Assembly: GCA_000634515.1 (NCBI GenBank)
Contig: JFNU01000005.1
Span: 99,633-163,632 of the forward strand
Reading direction: 5' to 3'
DNA length: 64,000 nt
DNA from: Prochlorococcus sp. scB245a_520K10
GTDB taxonomy: Bacteria > Cyanobacteriota > Cyanobacteriia > PCC-6307 > Cyanobiaceae
A program made the translations under genes and the position numbers. This document shows, piece by piece, positions 1 through 8,418 of the stretch. The notes beneath the pieces were generated by a model. The model did not search any database. It saw only the letters and a program-made list of their open reading frames with translations, and was not told where the DNA came from. Every line of letters starts with the position of its first letter. Position 1 is the stretch's first letter.

Positions 1-180
1 GGCTATAGAAACATCAATGAGATTATTTTTTTGGAGTGATTTAGCCACTGAAATAGTGTGTTTGGTCATCACACTTTGTACTTTTGCAGAATTACTTTTA
101 CCTATATCATTTGATAATCTTGTTTTGCATCTTCCAAAACCATGCCATTTCGCCATGATAATAAGTAGTGCTTTATCCAA
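1..180 (-). CDS. DUF2064 glycosyltransferase-like protein, partial (N-terminus only)
   Basis: The minus strand carries the first 60 codons of a gene that runs off the left edge of the window. From a TTG start at 180 it reads MDKALLIIMAKWHGFGRCKTR and continues without a stop; an in-frame stop lies about 25 nt further upstream. The pattern of a hydrophobic first strand followed by a G-x-G-R-x-K-T-R-L loop is typical of DUF2064, a nucleotide-diphosphosugar transferase-like fold of unknown substrate. An in-frame ATG at 156 would cut off the first beta strand, so TTG is preferred. The gene is divergent from dnaA. Family assignment rests on this short stretch only. Confidence 0.6.
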   Translation of the reverse strand, partial: MDKALLIIMAKWHGFGRCKTRLSNDIGKSNSAKVQSVMTKHTISVAKSLQKNNLIDVSIA

Positions 181-322
181 TACTTTACAGAGTTTTAAAA
201 ATAATTATATGCAAATTAAAAAAAATAAAAATATTTTTTATAAATTTAGATGACGCTTTGTTAAATAATTTTAAATTTGTCGTGATCTTACGATTTGACA
301 ATGGCCAATTATTAAATTCCAA

Positions 323-339
323 CTAGATTAATAATCTAG
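323..339. promoter_or_regulatory. Perfect inverted repeat upstream of dnaA (candidate operator)
   Basis: CTAGATT and AATCTAG form perfect 7-bp arms around a 3-bp spacer (AAT), ending 11 bp before the dnaA TTG codon. A -10-like TAATAA at 329-334 lies inside it, so a protein bound here could block or position RNA polymerase. A TTGACA sits at 295-300, but its spacing to this -10 is too long for a standard promoter. That the repeat is an operator is inference. Confidence 0.4.
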
Positions 340-350
340 AGAATAAAATT

Positions 351-1745
351 TTGCAAGCAACTAATCCTATTTGGGCGGAAGTTCAACAATCACTCAAAAA
401 AACTTTAAGTAAGCCTTCATTTGAGACATGGATTAGGCCTGCTAAATTTAATTGTTTTGAGAATGGCTTATTGACCTTAATTGCTCCAAATACATTTTCC
501 AGTGATTGGTTAAGAAAGAATTATTGTGGAACAATCGAAAAAGCTGCAAAAGATATTTGCGGCCATGATGTAAAAGTTGTTTTTAAATCAGAAACAAATA
601 TCAGCAGCGCTTTCACAAATAAAGATAATGGCGATGAACAGAAAGTGAATCATAAAACCAAAGCATTTTCTAATAGTAGTCAAGAAATTTCTTCAAAAAA
701 TCGATCCAAAAATCCTAACGGCTTAAATTTACGTTATGTCTTTAAAAGATTTGTTGTAGGTCCCAATAGTAGATTAGCTCATGCCGCTGCTTTAGCAGTT
801 GCAGAATCTCCTGGAAGAGAGTTCAACCCTTTATTTATTTGTGGTGGAGTAGGTCTTGGTAAAACTCATTTAATGCAGGCAATAGGTCATTATCGAGTTG
901 AAATAGATCCTGAAGCCAAAGTCAAATATGTATCTACAGAGACCTTTACTAACGATGTTATTAGTGGTATCAGAAGAGATGGAATGACAGCTATTAGAGA
1001 TAAATATAGAAATGTAGATTTGATACTAATAGATGATATACAGTTCTTAGAAGGTAAAGAGTATACACAAGAAGAATTTTTTCATACTTTTAACGCTCTT
1101 CACGAATCAGGCAGTCAAATAGTTATTGCAAGTGATAGACCTCCAAATCAATTGTCGGGAATTCAGGAGAGATTAATTTCTAGGTTCTCTATGGGTATGA
1201 CTGCAGATATTCAAACCCCTGATCTTGAGACAAGGACGGCGATTCTTCAGAAAAAGGCAGAACAAGAGAGGATGAGTCTCCCTAGAGATTTAATTCAATT
1301 TATAGCAGGAAGATTTACTTCGAATATTCGAGAATTAGAAGGGGCATTTACTAGAGCCGTTGCCTTTGCTTCAATAACAGGCTTGCCAATGACTGTCCAA
1401 TCAATTGCTCCAATGCTTGATCCTAATAGTGTTGGAGTAGTTGTAACTCCAAAACAAGTTATTGATAAAGTATCCGAGTTCTTTAAAGTTTCTACTGATG
1501 AATTGATCAGTTCAAGTAGAAGAAAACCAGTAAGTCAAGCTAGACAAATAGGCATGTATCTTATGAGACATGGAACTGATTTAAGCCTGCCAAGAATTGG
1601 AGATGAATTTGGGGGGAAAGACCATACAACAGTTATGTATGCTATTGAACAAGTTGAAAAAAAATTATCAATCGATCCTAATATTGCAAGTCAAGTTCAA
1701 AAAATAAGAGATCTACTTCAAATAGATTCAAGAAAAAATTTATAG
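351..1745 (+). CDS. dnaA: Chromosomal replication initiator protein DnaA
   Basis: This is the replication initiator that binds DnaA boxes and melts the origin. The 464-residue product has an N-terminal domain (about 1-80, with the PSFETWIRP motif), a variable low-complexity linker (about 85-122), the AAA+ domain with Walker A GGVGLGKT at 165-172 and Walker B LILIDD at 224-229, and the C-terminal DNA-binding domain with the signature [15 protein letters not shown] at 421-435. The length is normal for the family. Translation starts at TTG (351); no better ATG is present. The stop codon directly abuts the stop of the convergent GST-like gene. dnaN is not adjacent, which is usual in marine picocyanobacteria. 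Confidence 0.97.
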   Translation: MQATNPIWAEVQQSLKKTLSKPSFETWIRPAKFNCFENGLLTLIAPNTFSSDWLRKNYCGTIEKAAKDICGHDVKVVFKSETNISSAFTNKDNGDEQKVNHKTKAFSNSSQEISSKNRSKNPNGLNLRYVFKRFVVGPNSRLAHAAALAVAESPGREFNPLFICGGVGLGKTHLMQAIGHYRVEIDPEAKVKYVSTETFTNDVISGIRRDGMTAIRDKYRNVDLILIDDIQFLEGKEYTQEEFFHTFNALHESGSQIVIASDRPPNQLSGIQERLISRFSMGMTADIQTPDLETRTAILQKKAEQERMSLPRDLIQFIAGRFTSNIRELEGAFTRAVAFASITGLPMTVQSIAPMLDPNSVGVVVTPKQVIDKVSEFFKVSTDELISSSRRKPVSQARQIGMYLMRHGTDLSLPRIGDEFGGKDHTTVMYAIEQVEKKLSIDPNIASQVQKIRDLLQIDSRKNL

Positions 1746-2975
1746 CTAATTAGAAATGAAATTCTTAGGATCTTGATCATATCTATGTTTGAGAGGTATC
1801 TTATCTACTTCATTATTTTGATCTAGTAATTCAATTTTATTTAATGATTGCCTTAATAACCTTGCAGAAATAATTGGCATATCTCTTGGAACTGAGATTC
1901 TATTTTTTAAATATCTCAGAGATTTTCCTGAAAGTTTCTCAGGAATTCTTATTTCACCTGTGATCATATGAGTTAAGGCTGATCTCAATGATTCTTCAAA
2001 GTATTCTTTATCATGTGGATTAACTTTTATTAAATTATTTTTATGCTTTATGATTCTTTTAAGAGCAAATTTAGCGTAATATTTTGAATCATAATTTTTA
2101 TTAAATTCAAAATACCCAAGGCCCTCTCCAGTATCTATTGATTTAGAAAAAGCAATCTGTTTTTCATTGCTTTCTTTATAACACCCACCCATCTGTGGCG
2201 GTAAATCGTGAGAGTGAGTATGAAAATCTCCTTGAGTTCCTCTATAAGTACTTGTTCCTTCAATAAGGGTAAGCCATTTATCTATATATCGATAATTAGA
2301 TCTTAGATTAAACCCTTTATAGTAGCTTAAAGAAGCATTCATTCTTTCCATATAAGGAATAAAAATTATATCTCCAATACCAGGCACTAATTCACTTGAA
2401 GAAGATTCTGCTGGGTCAATAAACCCTGATTCTGACGCGCCCAAGATCTCATCAAATTTAGAAATAGATTCCTTAAATCTTTTTTTTCGAAAAGAGTTGT
2501 CTATGAAATTAAAGCTTTCTCGGCAAAGCCAATTACACCAAGATCTGAAAATTTCTCTTTCCAATTCTCGAGTTTTTTTTAGGTGACTTGATGTAATAAA
2601 AGAACCAAGCGCTCCAAATTCATTTTCTAAAAAAGCTATGATGTTGTCACTTTCAGTTACAATTTGACCTTTAAATTCAATAGCTGGTAATTTGCCAGAC
2701 CTAACTTTATCAAGAAACCAAGTTTCTTTTTGACCATAGCAAAACATATTTATTTTTTTTATTCTGTAAGGAATTCTCTTATATTCAAGCCATAACCATA
2801 TTTTCTGACAATAAGGACACCATGAATGTCTGTCCCTGTAGAGGGTAACTATTACATCATTTTCAGTATGCCCAAATAATCTTAAATTTGCGTAGGAATT
2901 ATTAAAACCATTGACTCTATCAAGATCATCAATTTCAAACTTATTTAAATCATCCCATGTCAAAATCTCATTCAT
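1746..2975 (-). CDS. Glutathione S-transferase-like protein with long C-terminal extension
   Basis: The 409-residue product has a thioredoxin-fold GST N-terminal domain at about 40-120 with a glutaredoxin-type CPYC motif at 53-56 and the cis-proline/glutathione-binding stretch KLPAIEF...TESDNI at about 95-112. An all-helical GST C-terminal domain follows (about 125-245). The last 150 or so residues are not part of a classical GST (about 200-240 aa in total) and include an ISVPRDM motif; from memory, related long forms occur in cyanobacteria and plastids. It is divergent from glutathione reductase, which fits a glutathione-linked redox role. Whether it acts as a thiol transferase (CPYC) or a conjugating GST cannot be told. 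It starts at ATG 2975. Confidence 0.8.
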   Translation of the reverse strand: MNEILTWDDLNKFEIDDLDRVNGFNNSYANLRLFGHTENDVIVTLYRDRHSWCPYCQKIWLWLEYKRIPYRIKKINMFCYGQKETWFLDKVRSGKLPAIEFKGQIVTESDNIIAFLENEFGALGSFITSSHLKKTRELEREIFRSWCNWLCRESFNFIDNSFRKKRFKESISKFDEILGASESGFIDPAESSSSELVPGIGDIIFIPYMERMNASLSYYKGFNLRSNYRYIDKWLTLIEGTSTYRGTQGDFHTHSHDLPPQMGGCYKESNEKQIAFSKSIDTGEGLGYFEFNKNYDSKYYAKFALKRIIKHKNNLIKVNPHDKEYFEESLRSALTHMITGEIRIPEKLSGKSLRYLKNRISVPRDMPIISARLLRQSLNKIELLDQNNEVDKIPLKHRYDQDPKNFISN

Positions 2976-2988
2976 TATTTGAATTAAA

Positions 2989-3009
2989 GCTATAATCTAA
3001 CGCTATAAT
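2989..3009 (+). promoter_or_regulatory. Tandem -10 boxes before glutathione reductase
   Basis: The octamer GCTATAAT occurs twice, at 2989-2996 and 3002-3009, 13 bp apart. Each copy contains a perfect TATAAT. The first would place a transcript start near 3003, just ahead of the gor start; the second would start transcription at or inside the gene. No good -35 element is seen at standard spacing. Promoter function is inferred. Confidence 0.45.
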
Positions 3010-3011
3010 AA

Positions 3012-4391
3012 GTGATTAAAAAAGTCTTGGAATTTGAATTTGATTTAATTGTTGTTGGCGCTGGATCTGGTGGACTGGCAGCTGCTAAACGTGCAGCTAG
3101 TTATGGAGCAAAAGTTGCGATCATAGAAGTAAATAAAATAGGAGGAACTTGCGTAATAAGGGGATGTGTTCCTAAAAAATTGATGGTTTATGCAGCTAAA
3201 AGTAAAAAAAATATGGATTCTTCTGAAGGATATGGAATAAAAAAAGAAGGTATTAATTTTGAATCTAACATTTTATTGAAGAATGTTAGAGAGGAGGTTT
3301 TCAGATTAAGTAATTTACATAGAAATTCTTTAAATAAATTGAATGTAACTATTTTTGAGGGATTAGGAAGATTTAAAACTCAAAATGAATTAGAGATAAT
3401 TTGTCCAAAAACACAGAAAACTATAAATAAAATAAGTTCAAAAAAAATTCTTATATCAGTTGGAGGTAAACCAAAGAAAATGAATATTTCTGGGGAAGAA
3501 TTGGCATGGACTAGTGATGATATTTTTGAATTAGATAGGTTTCCTGACTCAATATTAATTGTTGGAGGCGGATATATTGCCTGTGAATTTGCCTCTATCT
3601 TCAGGAATTTGGGAACTGAAGTAACTCAATTAATTAGGGGCCAACGTTTACTTAATGGTTTTGATGAGGATCTATCTTCATGCTTAGAAGAATCAACTTC
3701 TTTAAATGGAATAAAAATAATTTCCAGAAATCAATTAAAGTCTATAAAAAGAGTTAATGGAAATTTGGAATCTACCTTAGGCTCTGGAGATAAAGTCCTA
3801 ACTAATAATATCCTTATTGCTACAGGGAGAGAACCAAATCTCTTGCCTTTAAATTTGGATTTTTTAAATCTCAAGATGGATGGCTCCTTTTTAGAAGTTA
3901 ACGAACTTAATCAAACAAGCAACGCTAATATTTTTGCAGTTGGAGATATCATAAACAAACCAAATTTAACTCCAGTGGCAATAGAACAAGGCAGAGTTTT
4001 TTCGGATAATTTTTTTAATTGTCAAAAAAGAAAAGTTAATTATGAATATATCCCCAAGGCAGTTTTCACTATTCCTGAAATTTCAACAGTTGGCTTAAGT
4101 GAGAAAAGAGCAAAAGAGATTTACTGTGAGGAAAATATAAAAATTTTCAAATGTAAATTTACGCCTATGTCAAATACTTTTAAAGAGGATAAATCAAAAT
4201 GTATGTTGAAGATAGTCGTTAATAAATTAACTGACAAAGTACTGGGATGCCATATGTTTGGAGAAACATCATCTGAAATTATTCAAATGGTATCAATTTC
4301 ATTAAATGCAGGTATTACCAAAAAAGACTTTGATATTACTATGGCTTTGCACCCAACTATCTCAGAAGAATTTGTGACTATGTATGGCTAA
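3012..4391 (+). CDS. gor: Glutathione reductase (NADPH)
   Basis: This FAD flavoenzyme reduces glutathione disulfide with NADPH in the cytoplasm. The 459-residue product has the FAD dinucleotide motif GAGSGG at about 17-22, the redox-active disulfide in GGTCVIRGCVPKK (Cys47 and Cys52), the NADPH-binding Rossmann motif GGGYIACEFA near 185, the second FAD motif ATGREPN and AVGDI, and the C-terminal HPTISEEF with the catalytic His. Glutathione reductases of cyanobacteria use this CVIRGC form. The called start is GTG 3012; TTG 3027 is also possible because the FAD strand begins shortly after it and a -10 box overlaps the upstream region. It is paired divergently with the GST-like gene. Confidence 0.94.
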   Translation: MIKKVLEFEFDLIVVGAGSGGLAAAKRAASYGAKVAIIEVNKIGGTCVIRGCVPKKLMVYAAKSKKNMDSSEGYGIKKEGINFESNILLKNVREEVFRLSNLHRNSLNKLNVTIFEGLGRFKTQNELEIICPKTQKTINKISSKKILISVGGKPKKMNISGEELAWTSDDIFELDRFPDSILIVGGGYIACEFASIFRNLGTEVTQLIRGQRLLNGFDEDLSSCLEESTSLNGIKIISRNQLKSIKRVNGNLESTLGSGDKVLTNNILIATGREPNLLPLNLDFLNLKMDGSFLEVNELNQTSNANIFAVGDIINKPNLTPVAIEQGRVFSDNFFNCQKRKVNYEYIPKAVFTIPEISTVGLSEKRAKEIYCEENIKIFKCKFTPMSNTFKEDKSKCMLKIVVNKLTDKVLGCHMFGETSSEIIQMVSISLNAGITKKDFDITMALHPTISEEFVTMYG

Positions 4392-4393
4392 AA

Positions 4394-5473
4394 TTATGAT
4401 TTAGAAAATTTTAATTTTTCTTGAGCAAAGAGAAAAATTGTTAGTAATGAAAAGTAAATAAACAAACCTATCCTTAATTCAGAGAGATAATTAAATCTAT
4501 TCAAGAAAAGTATTTTATCTAGAATGTAAAAAATATAAAGATTAAGCAAAATAAATCCCTCAATTCTAGAAATTTTTCCTTTGCTCCAGAAAATTGGCAA
4601 GCATGCAAAGGTTGTTAAAACCATAAAGGGGAGATCAACTTTTATAAGGCTTTGTTCAATAACTAAGCCTTTAAATCCTGAAAAAATACTACAACTTCCA
4701 AGGATTAGAAGTTGATTGAGCAAATTGCTTCCTATTACATTCCCAATCGCAAGATCTGTTTTACCTTTAAATGCAGCAATTATTGAAGTTACTAATTCGG
4801 GCAAAGATGTTCCGGTGGCAACAATAGTTAATCCAATGATAATTTCATTTACACCCAAAAGAGTAGCAAGAGTTTGAGAACCATTTACTAAGATGTTTGA
4901 ACCAAAGCTTAAAAGAAATATTCCCAATATCAACTTTAGTACGATATTTAGCTTTCCTTTATAATTATCATTCAACTCTTCTATCTCTGGTTCAGCATCT
5001 TTTGTATCATCTCCTTTCTCATTGATGGTATTAATTTCCCATATTGTATTTAAAACTAAACAAAATATTAGAAAGATTCCTGCTTGAAATGTTAATAGGC
5101 CTGTTGATGACATTGCCCAAACTGCAACTGAAATAGCCATTAAAAGAGGAACATCCCTTCTGACTATTCTGCTTTTTACCTTAAGTGGTGTTATCAATGA
5201 GCTAATACCTAAAACTACAAGAACATTAAAAATATTGCTCCCTATTACATTGCTAGCTGCAAGGGAATCACTGCCTTTTAAAATTGAACTTAGACTCACC
5301 AATAACTCAGGAGAACTAGTACCCAGAGAAACAACTGTTAATCCAATTACTATTTGAGGTATACCTAAAATTAAAGATAAATTTATGGCTCCTCTTATGA
5401 AGAACTCTCCTCCTGCAAAAAGTAAAATTACTCCTAATATTATTTCTATTATTGGAAATAAAAAATCACTCAT
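4394..5473 (-). CDS. Cation/Ca2+ exchanger (CaCA family, YrbG-like)
   Basis: This is a membrane antiporter exchanging Ca2+ (or another cation) against Na+ or H+. The 359-residue protein has about ten membrane segments in two homologous halves. Each half carries an alpha-repeat: GLTVVSLGTSSPEL at 44-57 with NVIGSNIFN, and GLTIVATGTSLPEL at 214-227 with NVIGSNLLN. The acidic residue after GTSxP is the transport glutamate of the family. A hydrophilic acidic loop (about 150-172) separates the halves. It ends 2 bp from the convergent gor. The transported ion is not evident from sequence. Confidence 0.88.
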   Translation of the reverse strand: MSDFLFPIIEIILGVILLFAGGEFFIRGAINLSLILGIPQIVIGLTVVSLGTSSPELLVSLSSILKGSDSLAASNVIGSNIFNVLVVLGISSLITPLKVKSRIVRRDVPLLMAISVAVWAMSSTGLLTFQAGIFLIFCLVLNTIWEINTINEKGDDTKDAEPEIEELNDNYKGKLNIVLKLILGIFLLSFGSNILVNGSQTLATLLGVNEIIIGLTIVATGTSLPELVTSIIAAFKGKTDLAIGNVIGSNLLNQLLILGSCSIFSGFKGLVIEQSLIKVDLPFMVLTTFACLPIFWSKGKISRIEGFILLNLYIFYILDKILFLNRFNYLSELRIGLFIYFSLLTIFLFAQEKLKFSKS

Positions 5474-5536
5474 ATTTAAGATCTAGCTTAGATAATTAAA
5501 TCTTTAAAAATTAGTTAATAACTATCCTCGAATATC

Positions 5537-5542
5537 TATAAT
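5537..5542 (+). promoter_or_regulatory. Candidate -10 box for pyrC
   Basis: A perfect TATAAT lies 50 bp upstream of the pyrC start in the divergent gap. No clear -35 match is seen at 16-18 bp spacing, which is common in this kind of genome. Inference only. Confidence 0.35.
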
Positions 5543-5591
5543 TTATTGTCAAATTTAATTTGTTGTTAAAATTGACTAAATAGTAAAAATT

Positions 5592-6641
5592 TTGAAGACA
5601 TTAACCATATTAAAACCTGATGATTGGCATTTACATTTAAGAGAAGGCCCTGTATTAAAAAATATTATTCATTTTACAGCAGAATATTTCGGAAGAGCTA
5701 TCATCATGCCAAATACTAAAACTCCAATTACATCTATTGATAGTGCAATTTCATATAAGAAATCTATTGTTGAAGCGTTACCAAGAACTTCTAAGTTTGA
5801 ACCATTAATGACTATGTATCTCACTGATGAGACTGATAAAAGGGAACTAATAAGTGGGTTCAAAAATAATGTCTTTTTTGCCGCAAAATTATATCCTGCT
5901 AATGCTACGACAAATTCAAGTTATGGAGTTAAAAAAATAGAAAATCTGTACAAGATTTTTGAATTAATGCAAGATTCTGGAATGCCTCTCTTAATACATG
6001 GAGAGGTGACTGATTCTGAAGTGGATGTATTTGATCGAGAGGAAGTTTTTATAGATAGGGAACTTACACCAATAGCTAAAAGATTTCCAAAATTAAAAAT
6101 TGTTTTGGAACATATAACCACCTCTTATGCAGTGGATTTTGTTCAAGAAAATAATATTGGAGCTACTATTACTCCACATCATTTGCATATAAATAGAAAT
6201 GCAATGTTTTTTGGAGGCTTAAATAGCGATTTTTATTGCTTACCAGTAGCTAAGAGGGAAAAACATAGATTAGCATTAAGGAAAGCTGCAACAAGTGGGA
6301 AAGAATGCTTTTTCTTAGGGACTGACTCGGCTCCACATCTAAGAGAGTGGAAAGCCTTTTGTGGTTGTGCTGGTATTTTTAATTCCCCAGTAGCAATAGA
6401 AAGCTATTTAACAGTATTTGAAGAGGAAAATGCTTTAGATAATTTTGAGAAGTTTTCAAGTTTGAATGGTCCTAAATTTTATAATGTGCCCCCAAATAAA
6501 GAAAGAATAAAATTAGTGTCTAAACCGAATAAAGTCGTAAATTTTGTTGATATTTTTGAACAGGAAAATATTGTTGGACAAATAAAACCGTTACACGCTG
6601 GTGAAACTTTACAATGGCAAGTAGATGGGATAGTAAATTAA
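5592..6641 (+). CDS. pyrC: Dihydroorotase (PyrC, class II)
   Basis: It catalyses the reversible [11 protein letters not shown] of carbamoyl-aspartate to dihydroorotate in pyrimidine synthesis. The 349-residue protein matches the short E. coli-type enzyme: the metal-binding motif DWHLHLR at 11-17 (His13, His15), the lysine expected to be carbamylated in AAKLYPANATT (Lys99), metal-binding histidines in HGE, LEHIT and HHLHIN, and the metal aspartate in GTDSAPH. It starts at TTG 5592. It is a single gene between the divergent exchanger and tRNA-Leu. Confidence 0.95.
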   Translation: MKTLTILKPDDWHLHLREGPVLKNIIHFTAEYFGRAIIMPNTKTPITSIDSAISYKKSIVEALPRTSKFEPLMTMYLTDETDKRELISGFKNNVFFAAKLYPANATTNSSYGVKKIENLYKIFELMQDSGMPLLIHGEVTDSEVDVFDREEVFIDRELTPIAKRFPKLKIVLEHITTSYAVDFVQENNIGATITPHHLHINRNAMFFGGLNSDFYCLPVAKREKHRLALRKAATSGKECFFLGTDSAPHLREWKAFCGCAGIFNSPVAIESYLTVFEEENALDNFEKFSSLNGPKFYNVPPNKERIKLVSKPNKVVNFVDIFEQENIVGQIKPLHAGETLQWQVDGIVN

Positions 6642-6694
6642 AAAATTTGTATTAATCCTACCATTCAACAAAAGTTTAAATATTCCAATTTTTC

Positions 6695-6724
6695 TTGGTT
6701 AAATGGGATACTTTCGGCTACGAT
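6695..6724 (+). promoter_or_regulatory. Candidate promoter of tRNA-Leu
   Basis: TTGGTT at 6695-6700 and TACGAT at 6719-6724 are separated by 18 bp, and would start transcription about 15 nt before the mature tRNA. Match to the sigma-70 consensus is moderate. Confidence 0.4.
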
Positions 6725-6745
6725 AAATAAGCGCAAATTCCTTTT

Positions 6746-6831
6746 GGGAGTGTGGCGGAATTGGTAGACGCGCCGGACTTAAAATCCGTCGAGCGCTTTA
6801 GCTCGTGGGGGTTCAAGTCCCCCCACTCCCA
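6746..6831 (+). tRNA. tRNA-Leu (anticodon UAA)
   Basis: The 86-nt sequence folds as a class II tRNA: acceptor arms GGGAGTG/CACTCCC with discriminator A at 6831, a D-arm with TGGTAGACGC, an anticodon stem CGGA/TCCG with loop CTTAAAA giving anticodon TAA at 6780-6782, a long variable arm (GAGC...GCTC), and a T-arm GGGGGTTCAAGTCCCCC. The long variable arm and discriminator A support leucine. CCA is not encoded. A T-rich tract follows directly and may end the transcript. Confidence 0.97.
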
Positions 6832-6909
6832 TTTTTTAATTATTTATTTTTAGTTCTTACGATAACTCTTAATAATTGTTATGTTTTAACTAAGAAGCCA
6901 TAAATCAAA

Positions 6910-7143
6910 ATGGAAAATATTTTTAATAATTCATTCGCTACATTAATTGCCTATGTTGGAGTTATATCTTTTTATTTATTAGTTATTCCATTATTACTAT
7001 TCTACTGGATGAATAATAGATGGAATGTTATGGGAAAATTTGAGAGATTAGGAATATATGGACTAGTATTCCTGTTTTTCCCAGGTTTAATTTTATTTTC
7101 TCCATTTTTAAATCTCAGATTAAGAGGAAGTGGTAAAGGGTAA
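6910..7143 (+). CDS. ndhL: NAD(P)H-quinone oxidoreductase subunit L
   Basis: NdhL is a small membrane subunit specific to the cyanobacterial and chloroplast NDH-1 complex, which drives cyclic electron flow and respiration. The 77-residue protein has two membrane segments (about 10-32 and 46-68) and the conserved stretch [16 protein letters not shown] between them, ending in a basic tail. The ATG follows the tRNA by about 80 bp. It is followed 4 bp later by a DUF3007 gene and then trpA, a gene order I recall from marine picocyanobacteria. Confidence 0.88.
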   Translation: MENIFNNSFATLIAYVGVISFYLLVIPLLLFYWMNNRWNVMGKFERLGIYGLVFLFFPGLILFSPFLNLRLRGSGKG

Positions 7144-7147
7144 ATAG

Positions 7148-7468
7148 TTGACTAAAGGTAAAGTTGTACAAATAGGGATATTAGTATCTATTTTAGGATT
7201 AATTAGTTACAAGTTGGCACCGCAATTTGGCATCGATAATTTTACAGCTAGTACTATTTCAAGTTGTACTTTAATTCTTATTGTAACTACTTGGGTATCG
7301 TCTTATGTTTATAGGGTTGTTAATGGAAAAATGACTTTTATGGAACAAAGGAAGCGTTATAGAAAAGAGTACGAAAAAGTTGTTAATGATAAACTGGTAA
7401 CTAAGTTTAATTCATTGCCAAAGGAAGAGCAGGAAAAACTAATGGAAGATTTAGAAAAAAATTCATAA
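7148..7468 (+). CDS. DUF3007 family membrane protein
   Basis: This 106-residue protein of unknown function matches DUF3007, a family found in cyanobacteria and plastids next to ndhL/trpA. Two hydrophobic segments (about 8-25 and 35-57) are followed by a charged cytoplasmic tail with MTFMEQRKRYRKEYE and a LPKEEQEKLMEDL end. It starts at TTG 7148, 4 bp after ndhL, so co-transcription is likely. Its position next to ndhL makes a link to NDH-1 conceivable, but nothing in the sequence proves that. Confidence 0.75.
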   Translation: MTKGKVVQIGILVSILGLISYKLAPQFGIDNFTASTISSCTLILIVTTWVSSYVYRVVNGKMTFMEQRKRYRKEYEKVVNDKLVTKFNSLPKEEQEKLMEDLEKNS

Positions 7469-7495
7469 ATTTGAACAGGAAATAATCTAAATTAT

Positions 7496-8335
7496 ATGAA
7501 AGAAAACAAAATGCAAATGAATAAAAATGAAGCTTCTTCAAGGGTAGATAAGAAGTTTTATGAATTAAAAAATAATAAAAAAATAGCTTTGATGCCTTTC
7601 ATAATGGCTGGAGATCCAAATATTGAGAAAACATCTGAGATCTTATTAAAGTTACAAGAAAATGGTGCTGACCTTATTGAGTTAGGAATTCCATATAGTG
7701 ATCCTTTAGCAGACGGGCCTATTATTCAACTATCTGCTTCTCGTGCACTAAAGTCAGGGACTACACCAAAAAAAGTAATTAAACTTTTAGAGTCTTTAAA
7801 AGGCAAATTAAATATTCCCGTAATACTTTTTACTTACTTAAACCCTTTATTGTGCTTTGGATTTGAACACTTTTGCGAGTTAGCTTCCAATGCTGGAGTT
7901 TCTGGACTAATAATTCCTGATCTTCCTTTAGAGGAAGCTTATAAATTTTCTAAAATAGTTAGTAATCATTCTATGGATTTGGTTTTATTGGTTGCTCCAA
8001 CTACTCCTTTCGAAAGAATGAAAAAAATATCCAATCATACAAAAGGTTTTACTTATTTAGTAAGTGTAACTGGCGTTACTGGGGAAAGAAACAAAATGGA
8101 AAGTAGAGTAGAAAATCTTATTGCTAAATTAAAAGAAATAAATAATAATCCAATTGCTGTTGGTTTCGGAATATCCACTCCTGAACATGTTAATAAAGTT
8201 CGTGAATGGGGGGCAGATGGAGTAATTATTGGTAGTGCATTTGTAAAAAGGATTTCTAGTTCAAGTGAAAAAGATGTTGTTAATAATGTTGGTAGATTTT
8301 GTAATGATATGCGTTTAGCTGCAGATAAAAAATAA
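7496..8335 (+). CDS. trpA: Tryptophan synthase alpha chain
   Basis: It cleaves indole-3-glycerol phosphate to indole and glyceraldehyde 3-phosphate, passing indole to TrpB. The 279-residue TIM barrel has the catalytic Glu62 and Asp73 in ELGIPYSDPLADGP, the motif GLIIPDLPLEE, VSVTGVTG, and the phosphate-binding GFGIST...GVIIGSAFV. The N-terminus has about ten extra residues before the usual start; ATG 7511 or 7517 are alternatives. It closes the ndhL-DUF3007-trpA group. Confidence 0.96.
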   Translation: MKENKMQMNKNEASSRVDKKFYELKNNKKIALMPFIMAGDPNIEKTSEILLKLQENGADLIELGIPYSDPLADGPIIQLSASRALKSGTTPKKVIKLLESLKGKLNIPVILFTYLNPLLCFGFEHFCELASNAGVSGLIIPDLPLEEAYKFSKIVSNHSMDLVLLVAPTTPFERMKKISNHTKGFTYLVSVTGVTGERNKMESRVENLIAKLKEINNNPIAVGFGISTPEHVNKVREWGADGVIIGSAFVKRISSSSEKDVVNNVGRFCNDMRLAADKK

Positions 8336-8418
8336 ACTTAAAGATTTGAGAGAATAAAAAAACTAATTAAAAACTTTTAAATCATATATAAAATTATTTT
8401 TTTGTTATCTTCAAGTTT
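8334..8418. repeat. Imperfect inverted repeat spanning the trpA/cyAbrB 3' junction
   Basis: AAACTTAAAGAT at 8334-8345 and ATCTTCAAGTTT at 8407-8418 are complementary at 11 of 12 positions and overlap both stop codons. The mismatch becomes a G-U pair in the minus-strand RNA. The 61-nt AT-rich loop makes this a weak terminator candidate at best. Confidence 0.25.

Noticed and set aside
17..253. A 78-codon plus-strand open frame
   Set aside because: It lies opposite the DUF2064 start region, its sequence has no family match, and the minus-strand reading contains a clear conserved motif.
1..350. Replication origin next to dnaA
   Set aside because: No cluster of DnaA boxes or AT-rich iterons is visible around dnaA, and dnaA is not adjacent to dnaN here, so an origin cannot be supported.
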